Positions 1 to 11,205 are shown, numbered from the stretch's first letter. The stretch is DNA of 64,000 nt from Loktanella sp. PT4BL (GCF_003201935.1 NZ_QJJL01000002.1:62001-126000), one strand, 5' to 3'. Notes: a model not told the origin generated them from the sequence alone. Made by a program: numbers and translations.

Positions 1-482
1 TCCCCGAAAAGCACACAGGTCGCGCGGTCGGTCCAGTCCATGATCCTGCTGAAGGTTTCGGCCCCGATCACAAGGACACGGTCTGCCTGACCCGAGACAA
101 TCAGCGCATTGGCGTTGGACAGTGCATAAACAAATCCGGCACAAACTGCTTGGACATCAAAGGCATAGCCCTTTGTGTTGCCAATGGCGTTTTGCACCAT
201 TGTGGCGGCCGAGGGAAATGTCAGATCGGCGGTTGACGTGGCCAGAACGATGGCGTCGATATCATTGCCGTCCATACCGGCCATCGCGAGTGCGGCTTTC
301 GCGGCTTTGATAGCAAGGTCGGATGTGGTTTCACCTTCGGCGGCGAAATGGCGACGTTCGATGCCGGAACGGGTCTTGATCCATTCGTCCGAGGTATCGA
401 GTGTTGCTTCGAATTCAGCGTTCAGAACCACACGTTCGGGAAGGTAATGACCAACCCCTTTGACCACTGCGCGACGCACCAT
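1..482 (-). CDS. fabH: 3-oxoacyl-ACP synthase III (partial, runs off left edge)
   Basis: Starts at 482 (ATGGTGCGTCGC) and is open to base 1, so about 160 N-terminal residues are present. FabH condenses acetyl-CoA with malonyl-ACP to begin type II fatty acid synthesis in the cytoplasm. Visible hallmarks are the N-terminal strand [10 protein letters not shown], the [16 protein letters not shown] segment typical of FabH, and the nucleophile motif [12 protein letters not shown] with its cysteine. The gene begins two bases after the plsX stop, so the two are one transcriptional unit. The catalytic His and Asn lie beyond the window. Confidence 0.95.
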   Translation of the reverse strand, partial: MVRRAVVKGVGHYLPERVVLNAEFEATLDTSDEWIKTRSGIERRHFAAEGETTSDLAIKAAKAALAMAGMDGNDIDAIVLATSTADLTFPSAATMVQNAIGNTKGYAFDVQAVCAGFVYALSNANALIVSGQADRVLVIGAETFSRIMDWTDRATCVLFG

Positions 483-484
483 GT

Positions 485-1609
485 TTATTTGCCCGTTTTT
501 ATCTTGGAACCGTCGGTTCCGCTTGCCGTGCTTGCATCTTGGGCAAGCGAGGCAGCGGACGCAACCCTTGCTGCGAGTTTATCTGAAAAACCGCTTTGGG
601 CGAGCCGGTAGGCCAGATGAAGCGCGGCTGCGACACCGGTTTCGTCGGCAGAGCCGTGGCTCTTGATCACCGTCTGGTTCAGCCCCAGAAACACGCCGCC
701 GTTCACGCGGCGCGGATCAATCCGTTTGCGCAAGCTGCGCAAAGAACCACCCGCGAGCAGTGCGCCCAGCATAGACCAGGGGTTTTTCATCAAGGCACCG
801 CGCAGCAGCTCGCTGATCAGCGTGGCGGTGCCTTCGCCGGTCTTCAACGCGACGTTGCCGGTGAAACCGTCGGTGACGATTACATCGACTTTGTTGGAAG
901 GCAGATCGCCGCCTTCAACAAAACCGACATATTCAAAGTCACCGATTATTGCAGCGTTTCCAATAAGTTCATGGGCAACCTTCAACTCAGCACGGCCTTT
1001 GTGCTCTTCTGTGCCGACATTGAGAAGCCCCACACGAGGGCGCGCGATATCAAGACCGTTGCGCGCGTAGGAGGCCCCCATGAGCGCATAGGTCAGCAGG
1101 TCATCCTGATCGGCGCGGATGTCGGCGCCTGCATCCAGCATCACGTTGAACCCTGACGGATTGCGCGACGGCCACAGGCAGGCGATGGCAGGGCGGTTGA
1201 CGCCCTCGGCCTTGCGCAGGCGCAGCATGGACATCGCCATCAGACCGCCTGTGTTGCCGCAACTGACAGCAACGGCAGCCTCGCGGTTGCGTACCGCCTC
1301 AATTGCCGACCACATGGAGGTGTTCTTACCATGGCGCAGCACATGGCTGGGCTTGTCGGTCATCATCACCACGTCAGCGGCATCATGGATCGTGACGCGT
1401 TCTGCGATGCCGTGCTTGTCGACAAGCGGGGTAAGTTCTTGCTTGGGCCCGTGCAAAATCGCAGAGGCGCCGGATTGCTTGCCCAGAAACTTGGCAAGGC
1501 CCGCAACAACCGTTGCAGGCCCTTTGTCGCCGCCCATGGCGTCGACGGAAAGCACGTGGCTCGCAGCATGCCCCTGTGTCGGAGCGGTGTCCGTCTGGGG
1601 TGTTGTCAT
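485..1609 (-). CDS. plsX: Phosphate acyltransferase PlsX
   Basis: A 374-residue protein converting acyl-ACP to acyl-phosphate, the first step of the PlsX/PlsY route to lysophosphatidic acid. The family signature [10 protein letters not shown] is near residue 24, after a longer than usual N-terminal extension rich in Thr, Gln and Ala. SCGNTGG and a [11 protein letters not shown] segment are also present. It lies between rpmF and fabH in the widely conserved yceD-rpmF-plsX-fabH order, 22 bases after rpmF. A start further in, near the VLSVDAMGG segment, would give a more standard length, but the ATG at 1609 is the first good start after rpmF. Confidence 0.96.
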   Translation of the reverse strand: MTTPQTDTAPTQGHAASHVLSVDAMGGDKGPATVVAGLAKFLGKQSGASAILHGPKQELTPLVDKHGIAERVTIHDAADVVMMTDKPSHVLRHGKNTSMWSAIEAVRNREAAVAVSCGNTGGLMAMSMLRLRKAEGVNRPAIACLWPSRNPSGFNVMLDAGADIRADQDDLLTYALMGASYARNGLDIARPRVGLLNVGTEEHKGRAELKVAHELIGNAAIIGDFEYVGFVEGGDLPSNKVDVIVTDGFTGNVALKTGEGTATLISELLRGALMKNPWSMLGALLAGGSLRSLRKRIDPRRVNGGVFLGLNQTVIKSHGSADETGVAAALHLAYRLAQSGFSDKLAARVASAASLAQDASTASGTDGSKIKTGK

Positions 1610-1631
1610 GCTACTTTGCCTTTATGCGACG

Positions 1632-1838
1632 TTAAGCAGCGTCGTCGTCGAGATCGATTTCTGTGGTGTCTGCGATCACTTCACGTGTCGCATAGTGGCC
1701 ACAGGAAGGGCACACGTGATGTGGGCGCTTCAGCTCACCACAGTTGTCACACTCGTTCGGGTTCGCCGCGACGAGTGAATCGTGTGCACGCCGGTTGTTG
1801 CGGCGGGATTTGGATACTTTATTCTGCTGGACAGCCAT
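1632..1838 (-). CDS. rpmF: 50S ribosomal protein L32
   Basis: A 68-residue basic protein starting [19 protein letters not shown], as in alphaproteobacterial L32. It carries a zinc-binding four-Cys arrangement (CDNC about residue 31, then CPSC about residue 44) and an acidic tail. It is part of the large ribosomal subunit. It precedes plsX on the minus strand, linking ribosome supply and phospholipid initiation as in many bacteria. Confidence 0.97.
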   Translation of the reverse strand: MAVQQNKVSKSRRNNRRAHDSLVAANPNECDNCGELKRPHHVCPSCGHYATREVIADTTEIDLDDDAA

Positions 1839-1999
1839 GTCTCAACCCTATGGTTTAAAGGGCCGCGGCCCTGATTTCTGTGCGTCTGCGCGGGGTCCTA
1901 CGCCATTGTGGCAGCCCTGTCGAGACACGATGTCAAAGAGGCCGCGAACATACTGCGATTCCTCTATAGTGCAACCCTTTTTCGCCAAGGGCCGTGGCG

Positions 2000-2548
2000 C
2001 TATTTTTCTTCTTTCTTTTCAAGACTTTCCCGTAAAGCGCCTAGGCCCGCAAAAGGCTTGGCATCATCGTCCGTCATCGGGGTTTCGCCCGGTTTGGTGA
2101 AAATCGCATCTGTGAGCGCGGCGTCCTCTTTGCGTGGATAAAGCGGCAAAGCCAGCGCAAGCGCCTCGATCATCACCTGCGCAAGGTCGAGCGTTTCGGG
2201 CAAGCCCTCAACCGTGTCGTCCACAGGCATTTCGATCTCGGTGGCTTCAATCTCGGGCAGTTCGGCCAAGTAATGCCGCACAAGCGGCTCATCTATGCGG
2301 GTGGTCACCGGATCAAGCGTGACGACGCAGGATTGCACCACTGTGGCACCCAGTTCGCCGTTCAGGACCCAGTCCTTGCGGTCCTGCGGTGTCAGTGTGC
2401 CGGCAAAGCGCAGTTTCTTGATCCCGACAATGCCGAGTTCCTCTGCTATTGCCGCGCGTTCCTGTGGCGTCGGCACCAGTTCAAAGGGTGTTGGTTTGCG
2501 CGTTGCCAGATCAGCCAAACGCAGATGTGACGTGGGTATGTTGGTCAT
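2000..2548 (-). CDS. yceD: YceD/DUF177 family protein
   Basis: A 182-residue protein. The start at 2548 (MTNIPTSHLRLADLA) is preferred over longer upstream reading, because it gives the family length and the upstream extension overlaps bamE on the other strand. DUF177 proteins sit upstream of rpmF and are linked to 23S rRNA accumulation in E. coli and plants. The conserved cysteine segment (VVQSCVVTLDPV) followed by the acidic pattern ETLDLAQVMIEALALALPLYP is visible. The C-terminus is very acidic and basic (ESLEKKEEK). About 160 bases separate it from rpmF, so rpmF may have its own promoter. Confidence 0.88.
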   Translation of the reverse strand: MTNIPTSHLRLADLATRKPTPFELVPTPQERAAIAEELGIVGIKKLRFAGTLTPQDRKDWVLNGELGATVVQSCVVTLDPVTTRIDEPLVRHYLAELPEIEATEIEMPVDDTVEGLPETLDLAQVMIEALALALPLYPRKEDAALTDAIFTKPGETPMTDDDAKPFAGLGALRESLEKKEEK

Positions 2549-2632
2549 AACTGCTTTCGATTCTTGAACAGGGGCGGGGTGTACTGTATCGGGGATAAAA
2601 GGCGCACGGCGCCAAGGCAAGAGGCGACAGGT

Positions 2633-3109
2633 ATGAGTGCGATGACAGGTAAACTGCGCAAAACAATCAAGGCCGCAGGATTCGTGTCCGTGTTTGCAAT
2701 CGTGGCCGGCTGTAGCCCGATGGACCGCTATCACGGCTTTATCCCGCCCGCAGAGGAGCTTGCGACAGTGAATGTCGGCAGCACAACCAAGGACGAGGTG
2801 ATCGCCCTTTTCGGCCCGCCTGTGTCTGACCGCGCCTTGCAGAACAACACGATCTACTATGCCTCCAGCCAGTTCGAAATTTTCGGCCCCTTCGCACCGG
2901 AAGAGGTGGACCGGCAAGTTCTGGCGATTGATTTTGACGCGGGCGACCGCGTGCGCAACATCTCGCGCTATACGCTCGAAGATGGCCGCGTGGTGGTGCT
3001 TGACCGTCGGGTGACTGAGGATGGCATCAACGACATTACCTTCCTCAGCCAGCTGTTGGGATCGTTCGGTCGCATTGATGCCGGGCAGTTCCTGGGTGAC
3101 GAGCCGTAG
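2633..3109 (+). CDS. bamE: BamE/SmpA-type outer membrane assembly lipoprotein
   Basis: A 158-residue lipoprotein of the BAM complex that inserts beta-barrel proteins into the outer membrane. The start at 2633 gives a short basic N-terminus and hydrophobic stretch ending in the lipobox VAGC, with the lipidated Cys at residue 27. A longer in-frame start at 2564 would put 23 polar residues ahead of the signal and is rejected. The SmpA/OmlA fold is recognisable from VGSTTKDEVIALFGPP and the Tyr-rich strand after it. It is divergent from yceD with about 85 bases between starts. Confidence 0.85.
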   Translation: MSAMTGKLRKTIKAAGFVSVFAIVAGCSPMDRYHGFIPPAEELATVNVGSTTKDEVIALFGPPVSDRALQNNTIYYASSQFEIFGPFAPEEVDRQVLAIDFDAGDRVRNISRYTLEDGRVVVLDRRVTEDGINDITFLSQLLGSFGRIDAGQFLGDEP

Positions 3110-3242
3110 GGCGCACTTAGGCAATTACAATCACTTGTCATGCCCGCTGGTTTGGTCCGGAGGCTGCCGCCACAGACGCCTGCACCTTGAAGTGACAGAT
3201 CAGGTTGCCCATATTTCTACCTGAAGTAGAGTGGGGGAATCG

Positions 3243-4103
3243 ATGCAGAATTCACTTTTCCTAGGTGGTGTTGTTTGCGTGTCTTTCATCGCAGCACCGG
3301 TCGCCAGCGATGCGGACACGATTGCATCCGATATTCCAAATGGATTATTTGCTCCGCTCACGATCATTGAAGATCACCCTCAATGCAATGGTCCCGGGCA
3401 AACCGCGTTTAAAGTGGAATTCGAGACCGGCGAAGTGTCCTATACGGCGCAGCATGTGCAGTCTTTGCGGGAAGCTAGCATATCATCGGATGGTGTCATC
3501 CTAGAGGAAGAAGCAAGATGCTTCGTAGGTCACAGGTCTGGCACTGAACTCAGACAGGTCGAAGTCAGCTGCAACGGCGGCGAATTGCAGCGTTCGCCTT
3601 TCGATGCACGCAATCTTTCTCAGACGTCCATCTCGATCTCTGGAACATTTACTGCGTGTCACTCACCTTTCGCATTCGAGATCATGGACAGTAGTTGGCG
3701 TGCGCAAATCAACGAACCGAAGGGGCCGTCTGAAGTGACGGGCACTGTCTTTCAAAACCCCGTCGAGGGCTGCGAGAATGCTGTGCAGGTGCTTGAGCCA
3801 CGCTTGTATCTGAGATACGTTCAGACGACGTCGTCGGGCATACCCTTGGGTATTGAGCGCAGGTTTCCGTATGATGATGTGGATGTTGTTTCGCCTGCTT
3901 CGCCTACTTTTTTCAGGCTGATTTTCAATGATATTCCCGTACTTCTGAATGACAATAACTCCGCGTTTGCCACTGTCGACACACAGGTTTTTCTGTTTCC
4001 AACCGATCAGGGCGTGGCGCGTTGTCCGGCTGGCCTGTGTACACTCCCGCGGTTTGTAACGAACATGTCGAATGTGTCGCGGCATGCGCGCAAATGCCCA
4101 TAG
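3243..4103 (+). CDS. Orphan secreted Cys-rich protein, function unknown
   Basis: A 286-residue protein I do not recognise. The start at 3243 follows a GTGGGGGA ribosome site; an in-frame GTG at 3231 is less likely. The first 22 or so residues (MQNSLFLGGVVCVSFIAAP) look like a Sec signal peptide. The mature part has eight cysteines, an even number suited to disulfides in the periplasm, and no transmembrane segment. It has no Walker, protease or lectin motif I can see. Base composition is less GC-rich than its neighbours, with many A/T-ending codons. It is flanked by unrelated core genes (bamE, msrB), suggesting a lineage-specific or acquired gene. Confidence 0.7.
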   Translation: MQNSLFLGGVVCVSFIAAPVASDADTIASDIPNGLFAPLTIIEDHPQCNGPGQTAFKVEFETGEVSYTAQHVQSLREASISSDGVILEEEARCFVGHRSGTELRQVEVSCNGGELQRSPFDARNLSQTSISISGTFTACHSPFAFEIMDSSWRAQINEPKGPSEVTGTVFQNPVEGCENAVQVLEPRLYLRYVQTTSSGIPLGIERRFPYDDVDVVSPASPTFFRLIFNDIPVLLNDNNSAFATVDTQVFLFPTDQGVARCPAGLCTLPRFVTNMSNVSRHARKCP

Positions 4104-4116
4104 CGACGCATAGTAA

Positions 4117-4509
4117 CTATTCTTCGGGTTCAAACTCCAGCGCGACCCCGTTGATACAGTAGCGCAGACCGGTTGGCTGTGGTCCGTCGGGGAACACATG
4201 GCCCAGATGCGCGTCGCAGCGGTTACAGTGCACCTCTGTGCGCTTCATGAAAAAGCTGCGGTCGACACTCTCGCCCACCATTTCGGAATCGATGGGTTGA
4301 TAGAACGAAGGCCAGCCTGTGCCGCTTTCGAACTTGGCTGCCTGCTCAAAGAGCGGCGCGCCACAGCAAACACACATGTAAGTGCCCGGACCTTTCGGGA
4401 AATTCTCATGCGTGCCAGCCCGTTCCGTGCCATGCTTGCGCGTGACCTTATAGGCCATATCTGACAGTTGCGCGCGCCATTCAGCATCAGATTTGACGAC
4501 TTTATCCAT
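4117..4509 (-). CDS. msrB: Peptide-methionine (R)-S-oxide reductase MsrB
   Basis: A 130-residue cytoplasmic repair enzyme reducing methionine-R-sulfoxide in proteins. Two zinc CxxC pairs are present (CVCC about residue 47 and CNRC about residue 96). The GTGWPSFYQP substrate segment and the catalytic cysteine in RYCING (residue 118) are also visible. Length matches stand-alone MsrB. It is convergent with the orphan secreted gene, with 13 bases between stops. Confidence 0.96.
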   Translation of the reverse strand: MDKVVKSDAEWRAQLSDMAYKVTRKHGTERAGTHENFPKGPGTYMCVCCGAPLFEQAAKFESGTGWPSFYQPIDSEMVGESVDRSFFMKRTEVHCNRCDAHLGHVFPDGPQPTGLRYCINGVALEFEPEE

Positions 4510-4584
4510 GGTTTCCCCATTCCTTTCGTAACCTATCTGTCGTTAACTTAGGTCTACAACGGTAGTTCGCCAAGGCAGGCCCAG

Positions 4585-5313
4585 ATGACAATTTCGTTTC
4601 AGGACGGACGCTATGCGGCACGGTTGGCCAGAACCGATGCTGATCTCGTTGCCTGTCAACGCCTGCGGCATCAGTGCTTTTTTGGCGGCAAGGGGCAGGA
4701 CCGCGATGCCTATGATCCGATCTGTGCCCATGTGATGGTCGAGGATCAGGCGGGCCGGCTGGTCGCGACAGCGCGCCTGCTCGAGATGGCGTCAGGGGCC
4801 GAGATCGGCAAATGCTATGCGGCGGGGTGTTATGACCTGTCCGGCCTTGCGACCTGCGACGCCCCGATGATCGAGGTGGGCCGCTTTTGTATTGCCGCCG
4901 ATGCGCGTGATGCGGATGTTTTGCGCGTTGCGTGGGGGGCGTTGACCGGGCTGGTGGATGCGCGCGGTATCGCGGTCCTGTTCGGCTGTACCAGTTTTGC
5001 AGGCACCGATCCCGCGCCATACGGGCAGGCCTTCAAACGGCTTGCCGCGCGTCATCTGGGGCCTGAAACCTTGCGCCCCGGCCCGAAAGCCGCAGAGGTA
5101 GTGCGCTTTGCCGATATCCCGTGCCATGGCACCGTGCCGATGCCGCCACTTTTGCGCACCTATCTGGCCATGGGCGGCTGGGTATGTGACCACGCGGTGA
5201 TCGACCGCACCATGCAAACCTTGCATGTTTTCACCTGTCTTGAGGTCGCGTCGGTGCCGCCTGCACGTGCCGCTGCACTGAGGGCCCTTGCGCAGACAGC
5301 ATCTCTGCCATAG
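4585..5313 (+). CDS. olsB: L-ornithine N-alpha-acyltransferase-like (OlsB family)
   Basis: A 242-residue GNAT-superfamily acyltransferase. OlsB transfers a 3-hydroxyacyl group from ACP to ornithine, giving lyso-ornithine lipid, a phosphorus-free membrane lipid common in roseobacters. Supporting segments are the N-terminal RLARTDADLVACQRLRHQCF, the CAHVMVED strand, and the acyl-CoA/ACP binding region EVGRFCIAADARD. The usual partner OlsA (the O-acyltransferase making the mature lipid) is not adjacent; an ABC-F gene follows nine bases later. Assignment of substrate is by family resemblance. Confidence 0.8.
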   Translation: MTISFQDGRYAARLARTDADLVACQRLRHQCFFGGKGQDRDAYDPICAHVMVEDQAGRLVATARLLEMASGAEIGKCYAAGCYDLSGLATCDAPMIEVGRFCIAADARDADVLRVAWGALTGLVDARGIAVLFGCTSFAGTDPAPYGQAFKRLAARHLGPETLRPGPKAAEVVRFADIPCHGTVPMPPLLRTYLAMGGWVCDHAVIDRTMQTLHVFTCLEVASVPPARAAALRALAQTASLP

Positions 5314-5322
5314 CAGGCGGAT

Positions 5323-7124
<1,802 letters not shown>

Positions 7125-7128
<4 letters not shown>

Positions 7129-7949
7129 GTTTTCGCCCGTTTCTCGGCAGCTTTGACCTGATCCCAAAGCGCATCCATTTCGGCGAGATCGCTGTCGGCG
7201 GGGGTTTTGCCCATCGCTTTCAGCGCATCTTCCACCGCCTCAAAGCGCCGCGTGAATTTGGCGTTGGTGGCGCGCAGGGCCGTTTCGGGGTCGATATCAA
7301 GATGACGGGCAAGGTTGGCGACCACGAACAGCAGATCGCCGAATTCTTCCTCGACCTCTGCGCGGCTGAGCGTATCACGCGCCTCGACCAGCTCACCTGC
7401 TTCCTCGATGATCTTGTCGATCACATGGGAGGTATCGGGCCAGTCAAAGCCCACACGGGCTGCACGTTTTTGCAGTTTCACGGCGCGGGTTAGCGCGGGC
7501 AGGCCGGTGGCCACACCGTCCAGCGTGCGGGTCTGCGCTTTGCCTGCGCGCTCGGCTGCTTTGATCTTTTCCCAGTCGGCGGTCTGTTGTTCGGCGGATT
7601 TGTCGCGCGATTCGTCGCCGAAAACATGCGGGTGGCGCGCGACCATTTTGTCAGCGATCGCCTTGACGACGCTGTCAAAGGTGAAATGCCCCGCCTCTGA
7701 CCCCATCTGCGTGTGATAGACGGTTTGCAGCAGCAGATCGCCCAATTCGCCCTCAAGCTCGTCCCAGTCGGCGCGGGCGATGGCGTCAGCGACCTCATAG
7801 GCCTCTTCGATGGTGTAGGGGGCGATGGAGGCGAAATCCTGTTCGATATCCCAAGGGCAGCCAGTGTGGGGATCACGCAAACGCCGCATGATTTCCAGCA
7901 GACGCGGCATTCCGCCGTCAGGATCATGGATCAGGGTGTCATCAGGCAT
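7125..7949 (-). CDS. mazG: Nucleoside triphosphate pyrophosphohydrolase MazG
   Basis: A 274-residue enzyme hydrolysing NTPs to NMP and PPi, a nucleotide-pool sanitation role. It has tandem MazG domains, each with the metal-binding acidic helices: EEAYEVADAI with ELGDLLLQTVYH, then EEAGELVEARDTL with EEFGDLLFVVANL. The DPHTGCPWDIEQDF opening is typical of the full-length family. Start 7949 is chosen because it gives this canonical N-terminus and has an AAGAGG site upstream. A longer upstream frame overlaps the divergent amidohydrolase and is rejected. Confidence 0.95.
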
Positions 7950-8012
7950 TGCACGGGGCCTCTTGTTGGGGTCAAGTGGCACCGTAAGAGCAGATTTGCC
8001 GGAGCACCAGAC

Positions 8013-9170
8013 ATGCCAGTGATTAACCGTATCGCCGATTTTGCGGAGGATATGACCGCGTGGCGCAGGCATCTGCACCAGTATCCCGAGTTGGGATTTG
8101 AATGCCATGAAACGGCGGCCTTTGTGGTTGAAAAGCTGCGCACCTTCGGGGTGGACGAGATCCACGAGGGGATCGCGACGACTGGCGTGGTGGCGATTAT
8201 CAATGGCAAGGCTGCTGGGCCAACGATTGGCTTGCGCGCCGACATGGATGCGCTGCCCATGCAGGAGGAAACGGGGTTGGATTATGCATCAAAAGTGGCG
8301 GGCCGGATGCATGCCTGCGGTCATGACGGGCATACCACGATGTTGCTGGGGGCGGCGCGGTATCTGGCGGAAACGCGCAATTTTGCAGGGCGCGTCGCGC
8401 TGATTTTCCAGCCTGCCGAGGAAAATGGCGGCGGCGGCGAGGTCATGGTCAGGGAAGGTATTCTTGAGCGGTTTGACATCGCCGAGGTTTATGCCCTGCA
8501 CAGTGGACCGGGCGATGCGGTGGGGGCCTTCTATACCACGCCGGGGCCGATTATGGCCGCTGTCGATAGCTTTCACATTCATATCACAGGGATTGGCGGG
8601 CACGGGGCCTACCCCTACGAAACCGCTGATCCGGTGGTTGCGGCTGTGGGGATGGTCAATGCGATCCAGACAATTGTGAGCCGCAACCATGTGCCTTTCG
8701 AGGATCTGGTCGTCTCGGTCACGCAAATTCATACGGGATCAGCCGATAACATCGTGCCCGAGAAAGCCTATATCAACGGCACAGTCCGCACGATGGCAAA
8801 ATCGGTGCAGGACATGGTGGAAAAGCGGCTGACCGAGATCGTGACTGGTCATGCGGCGGCTTACGGTGTGCAGGCCGAGGTGATTTACGAACGCGGCTAT
8901 CCGGCGACGATCAATGATCCTGAAAAGACCGCCTTTGCCGCGGCTGTCGCGCGGGAAATCTCGCCGGATGTGGATGATGCCCGCCAGTATGACATGGGGG
9001 CAGAGGATTTTTCGTATTTTCTCGAAAAACGTCCCGGTGCCTATGTTTATGTCGGTAACGGTGACAGTGCGGGGTTGCATCACCCCAAATATGATTTTGC
9101 CGATGGGGCGGCCCCTGTGGGGGCGTCCTTTTTCGCGCGGTTGGTCGAGCGGGCTTTGCCAGCGGCCTGA
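8013..9170 (+). CDS. M20D family amidohydrolase (hippurate hydrolase/aminoacylase-like)
   Basis: A 385-residue metalloamidase that cleaves N-acyl amino acids or similar amides. Metal-binding and catalytic segments are MHACGHDGHTTMLLG, the AEENGGGGEVM loop with the catalytic Glu, MGAEDFSYF and LHHPKYDF. The start at 8013 (MPVINRIADF) gives the family length; a longer frame back to 7713 runs antisense through mazG. It is divergent from mazG with 63 bases between starts. Two ureohydrolases follow, so the three may share a nitrogen-scavenging role, though a repeat element sits between. Confidence 0.9.
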   Translation: MPVINRIADFAEDMTAWRRHLHQYPELGFECHETAAFVVEKLRTFGVDEIHEGIATTGVVAIINGKAAGPTIGLRADMDALPMQEETGLDYASKVAGRMHACGHDGHTTMLLGAARYLAETRNFAGRVALIFQPAEENGGGGEVMVREGILERFDIAEVYALHSGPGDAVGAFYTTPGPIMAAVDSFHIHITGIGGHGAYPYETADPVVAAVGMVNAIQTIVSRNHVPFEDLVVSVTQIHTGSADNIVPEKAYINGTVRTMAKSVQDMVEKRLTEIVTGHAAAYGVQAEVIYERGYPATINDPEKTAFAAAVAREISPDVDDARQYDMGAEDFSYFLEKRPGAYVYVGNGDSAGLHHPKYDFADGAAPVGASFFARLVERALPAA

Positions 9171-9181
9171 GGCGTGCGGTG

Positions 9182-9225
9182 CAGGGGCAGAAGCCTCCGG
9201 CGGAAGTTTGATTGGACATGGAAAA
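9182..9225 (+). repeat. Dispersed intergenic repeat, copy 1
   Basis: A block containing GCCTCCGGCGGAAGTTTGAT followed by a GGACATGGAAA tail. Near-identical blocks recur at 14331-14389 and 25170-25215 in the same orientation. It fills the gap between the amidohydrolase stop and the agmatinase ribosome site. It has no ORF of its own. Confidence 0.75.
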
Positions 9226-9237
9226 TGAGGTGGCGTG

Positions 9238-10206
9238 GTGACACTTGATAAAGCGAAAGAGGCGGTGGACGGGGCGTTTACGGCCATCGAGCGGCGCGGA
9301 TTGGCCTATGAGAACGCTTTTGGCGGGGCCACGTCGTTCTTGCGCAGGATGTACACCAAGGATCTGACGGGGTTCGATCTGGCGGTCACGGGTGTGCCGT
9401 TCGATCAGGCCGTCACCCATCGCCCCGGCACGCGGTTTGGACCGCGCGCGATCCGCGAGGCGTCGAGCCTGCAACCCTATGATCCGCCTTACGGCTGGGA
9501 CGGGTTTGATCCGCTGGGGGAATTTGCCATCGCAGACTATGGCGATATGGCCTTTGACTATGCCAATGTGGCCGGTGTGCCTGCTTTGGTGGAGGCCCAT
9601 ATCGCGGGGATATTGGGGCAGGGCTGCGGGACGGTGACCTTGGGGGGTGATCACTTCATCACCCTGCCGATCCTGCGTGCCTATGCCGCGCAATACGGGC
9701 CGCTGTCGGTGGTTCAGTTTGATGCCCATTCCGATCTTTGGCCTGATGACGATATGGCCCGCATTGATCACGGCACGATGATGTACAAGGCCGTGAAGCT
9801 GGGTTTGGTGGATGTGACGCGCTCTGTCCAGATCGGCATTCGGACGGAATGCGCAGACTATCTGGGAATGCCCTATATTGACGCCCGCACGTGCCACGAA
9901 AAGGGCAATGCGTGGGTGGCCGAAGAGATCAGGGCGCGGGTGGGCGATCATCCGACCTATGTGACCTTTGATATCGACGCGCTTGATCCCGCTTTTGCGC
10001 CCGGCACCGGCACGCCTGTCTGGGGTGGTCTGGCGTCCTGGCAGGCGGCGGCAATCCTGCGGGATATTGCCGGGATCAATATGGTGGGGGGCGACATCGT
10101 TGAGGTGTCGCCGCCCTATGACACGACAGGGGCCACCGCGATTGCGGGGGCGCATGTGGCGATGGAACTTTGCTGTCTTGCGCTCTGGAATAAAAGGAAA
10201 AAGTGA
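9238..10206 (+). CDS. speB: Agmatinase (ureohydrolase family)
   Basis: A 322-residue binuclear manganese hydrolase, probably agmatine to putrescine plus urea. Metal-ligand motifs are GGDHFITLP, QFDAHSDLW and DIDALDPAFAPGTGTPV. The DHGTMMYKAVKLGLVD segment resembles agmatinase more than arginase. Two adjacent GTG codons (9235, 9238) could start it. The GAGG site at 9227-9230 is better spaced for 9238. Its stop overlaps the next gene's ATG (TGATG), so the two paralogues are translationally coupled. Confidence 0.88.
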   Translation: MTLDKAKEAVDGAFTAIERRGLAYENAFGGATSFLRRMYTKDLTGFDLAVTGVPFDQAVTHRPGTRFGPRAIREASSLQPYDPPYGWDGFDPLGEFAIADYGDMAFDYANVAGVPALVEAHIAGILGQGCGTVTLGGDHFITLPILRAYAAQYGPLSVVQFDAHSDLWPDDDMARIDHGTMMYKAVKLGLVDVTRSVQIGIRTECADYLGMPYIDARTCHEKGNAWVAEEIRARVGDHPTYVTFDIDALDPAFAPGTGTPVWGGLASWQAAAILRDIAGINMVGGDIVEVSPPYDTTGATAIAGAHVAMELCCLALWNKRKK

Positions 10207-11147
10207 TGCCGAACCAACCGATATCGGGAAATGATCTGGCGCGGTTTTCAGGGCCGCAGACCTTCATGCGCCTGCCAGAAGTCACCAGTGCGGCAGGCCT
10301 TGATGTGGGATTTATCGGCATCCCGATGGATATCGGCACGTCGTGGCGGTCCGGTACGCGGATGGGCCCCAAGCAGGTCCGCGAACAGTCGGCGATGATC
10401 CGCCCCTATAACATACAGACGGGTGCGGCGCCTTTTGATGTACTGCAATGTGCGGACCTTGGGGATGTGGCGATCAACACCTTTTCGCTCAGCGAGAGTA
10501 TCCGCATTATAACAGAGACTTACGCGGCACACCTCAAGCATGATTTCATCCCGATGACATTGGGTGGTGATCATACGCTGACCCTGCCTGTGCTGCGTGC
10601 GGTGGCGGCCAAGCATGGGCCGGTCGCGCTCGTGCATGTGGATGCCCATGCCGATGTAAACGACGAGATGTTCGGCGAGCGCGAGACCCACGGCACGGTT
10701 TTTCGCCGCGCCTATGAGGAAGGGCTGATCACCGCCAACAAGGTGTTCCAGATCGGGCTGCGTGGTACGGGTTACACCGCAGATGACTTTACAGAGGCCG
10801 CGGGCTGGGGGTTCAACCAGTATCTGGCGCCGCAGTTGTGGCACAAATCGCTGACGCCCCTCGCGGCCGAGATCAAGGCCACCATCGGCGACCAGCCTTG
10901 TTACATCACCTATGATATCGACAGTCTGGACCCTGCATATGCGCCGGGCACCGGCACACCCGAGATTGGCGGGCTGACCACACCGCAGGCGATGGAGCTG
11001 ATCCGCGGTTTGCGGGGCCTGAATATTGTGGGCTGTGACCTTGTCGAGGTGTCGCCGCCCTATGATCCGTCGGGCAATACTGCACTGACCGGGGCGAACC
11101 TCATGTTCGAAATGCTGTCGATACTGCCCGGTGTGCCGTACCGCTAG
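10206..11147 (+). CDS. Second ureohydrolase, guanidinobutyrase/agmatinase-like
   Basis: A 313-residue paralogue of the preceding gene with all manganese ligands retained (GGDHTLTLP, VDAHADVND, DIDSLDPAYAPGTG). The HADVNDEMFGE and HGTVFRRAYEEGLI segments resemble guanidinobutyrases such as GbuA as I remember them, so 4-guanidinobutanoate or another guanidino acid is a plausible substrate. It is coupled to the first gene by a TGATG overlap. Having two co-translated ureohydrolases suggests different guanidino substrates rather than redundancy. Substrate is not decided by sequence. Confidence 0.8.
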   Translation: MPNQPISGNDLARFSGPQTFMRLPEVTSAAGLDVGFIGIPMDIGTSWRSGTRMGPKQVREQSAMIRPYNIQTGAAPFDVLQCADLGDVAINTFSLSESIRIITETYAAHLKHDFIPMTLGGDHTLTLPVLRAVAAKHGPVALVHVDAHADVNDEMFGERETHGTVFRRAYEEGLITANKVFQIGLRGTGYTADDFTEAAGWGFNQYLAPQLWHKSLTPLAAEIKATIGDQPCYITYDIDSLDPAYAPGTGTPEIGGLTTPQAMELIRGLRGLNIVGCDLVEVSPPYDPSGNTALTGANLMFEMLSILPGVPYR

Positions 11148-11205
11148 GCTTCAAAAGTGACCACCGGCGCATTAGGTGCATTTTAAATCAATTATGAGGG
11201 GCCCT

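Noticed and set aside
1986-2020. Terminator after yceD
   Set aside because: The CGCCA/TGGCG stem on the minus strand is followed by A rather than T, so it does not fit a Rho-independent terminator.
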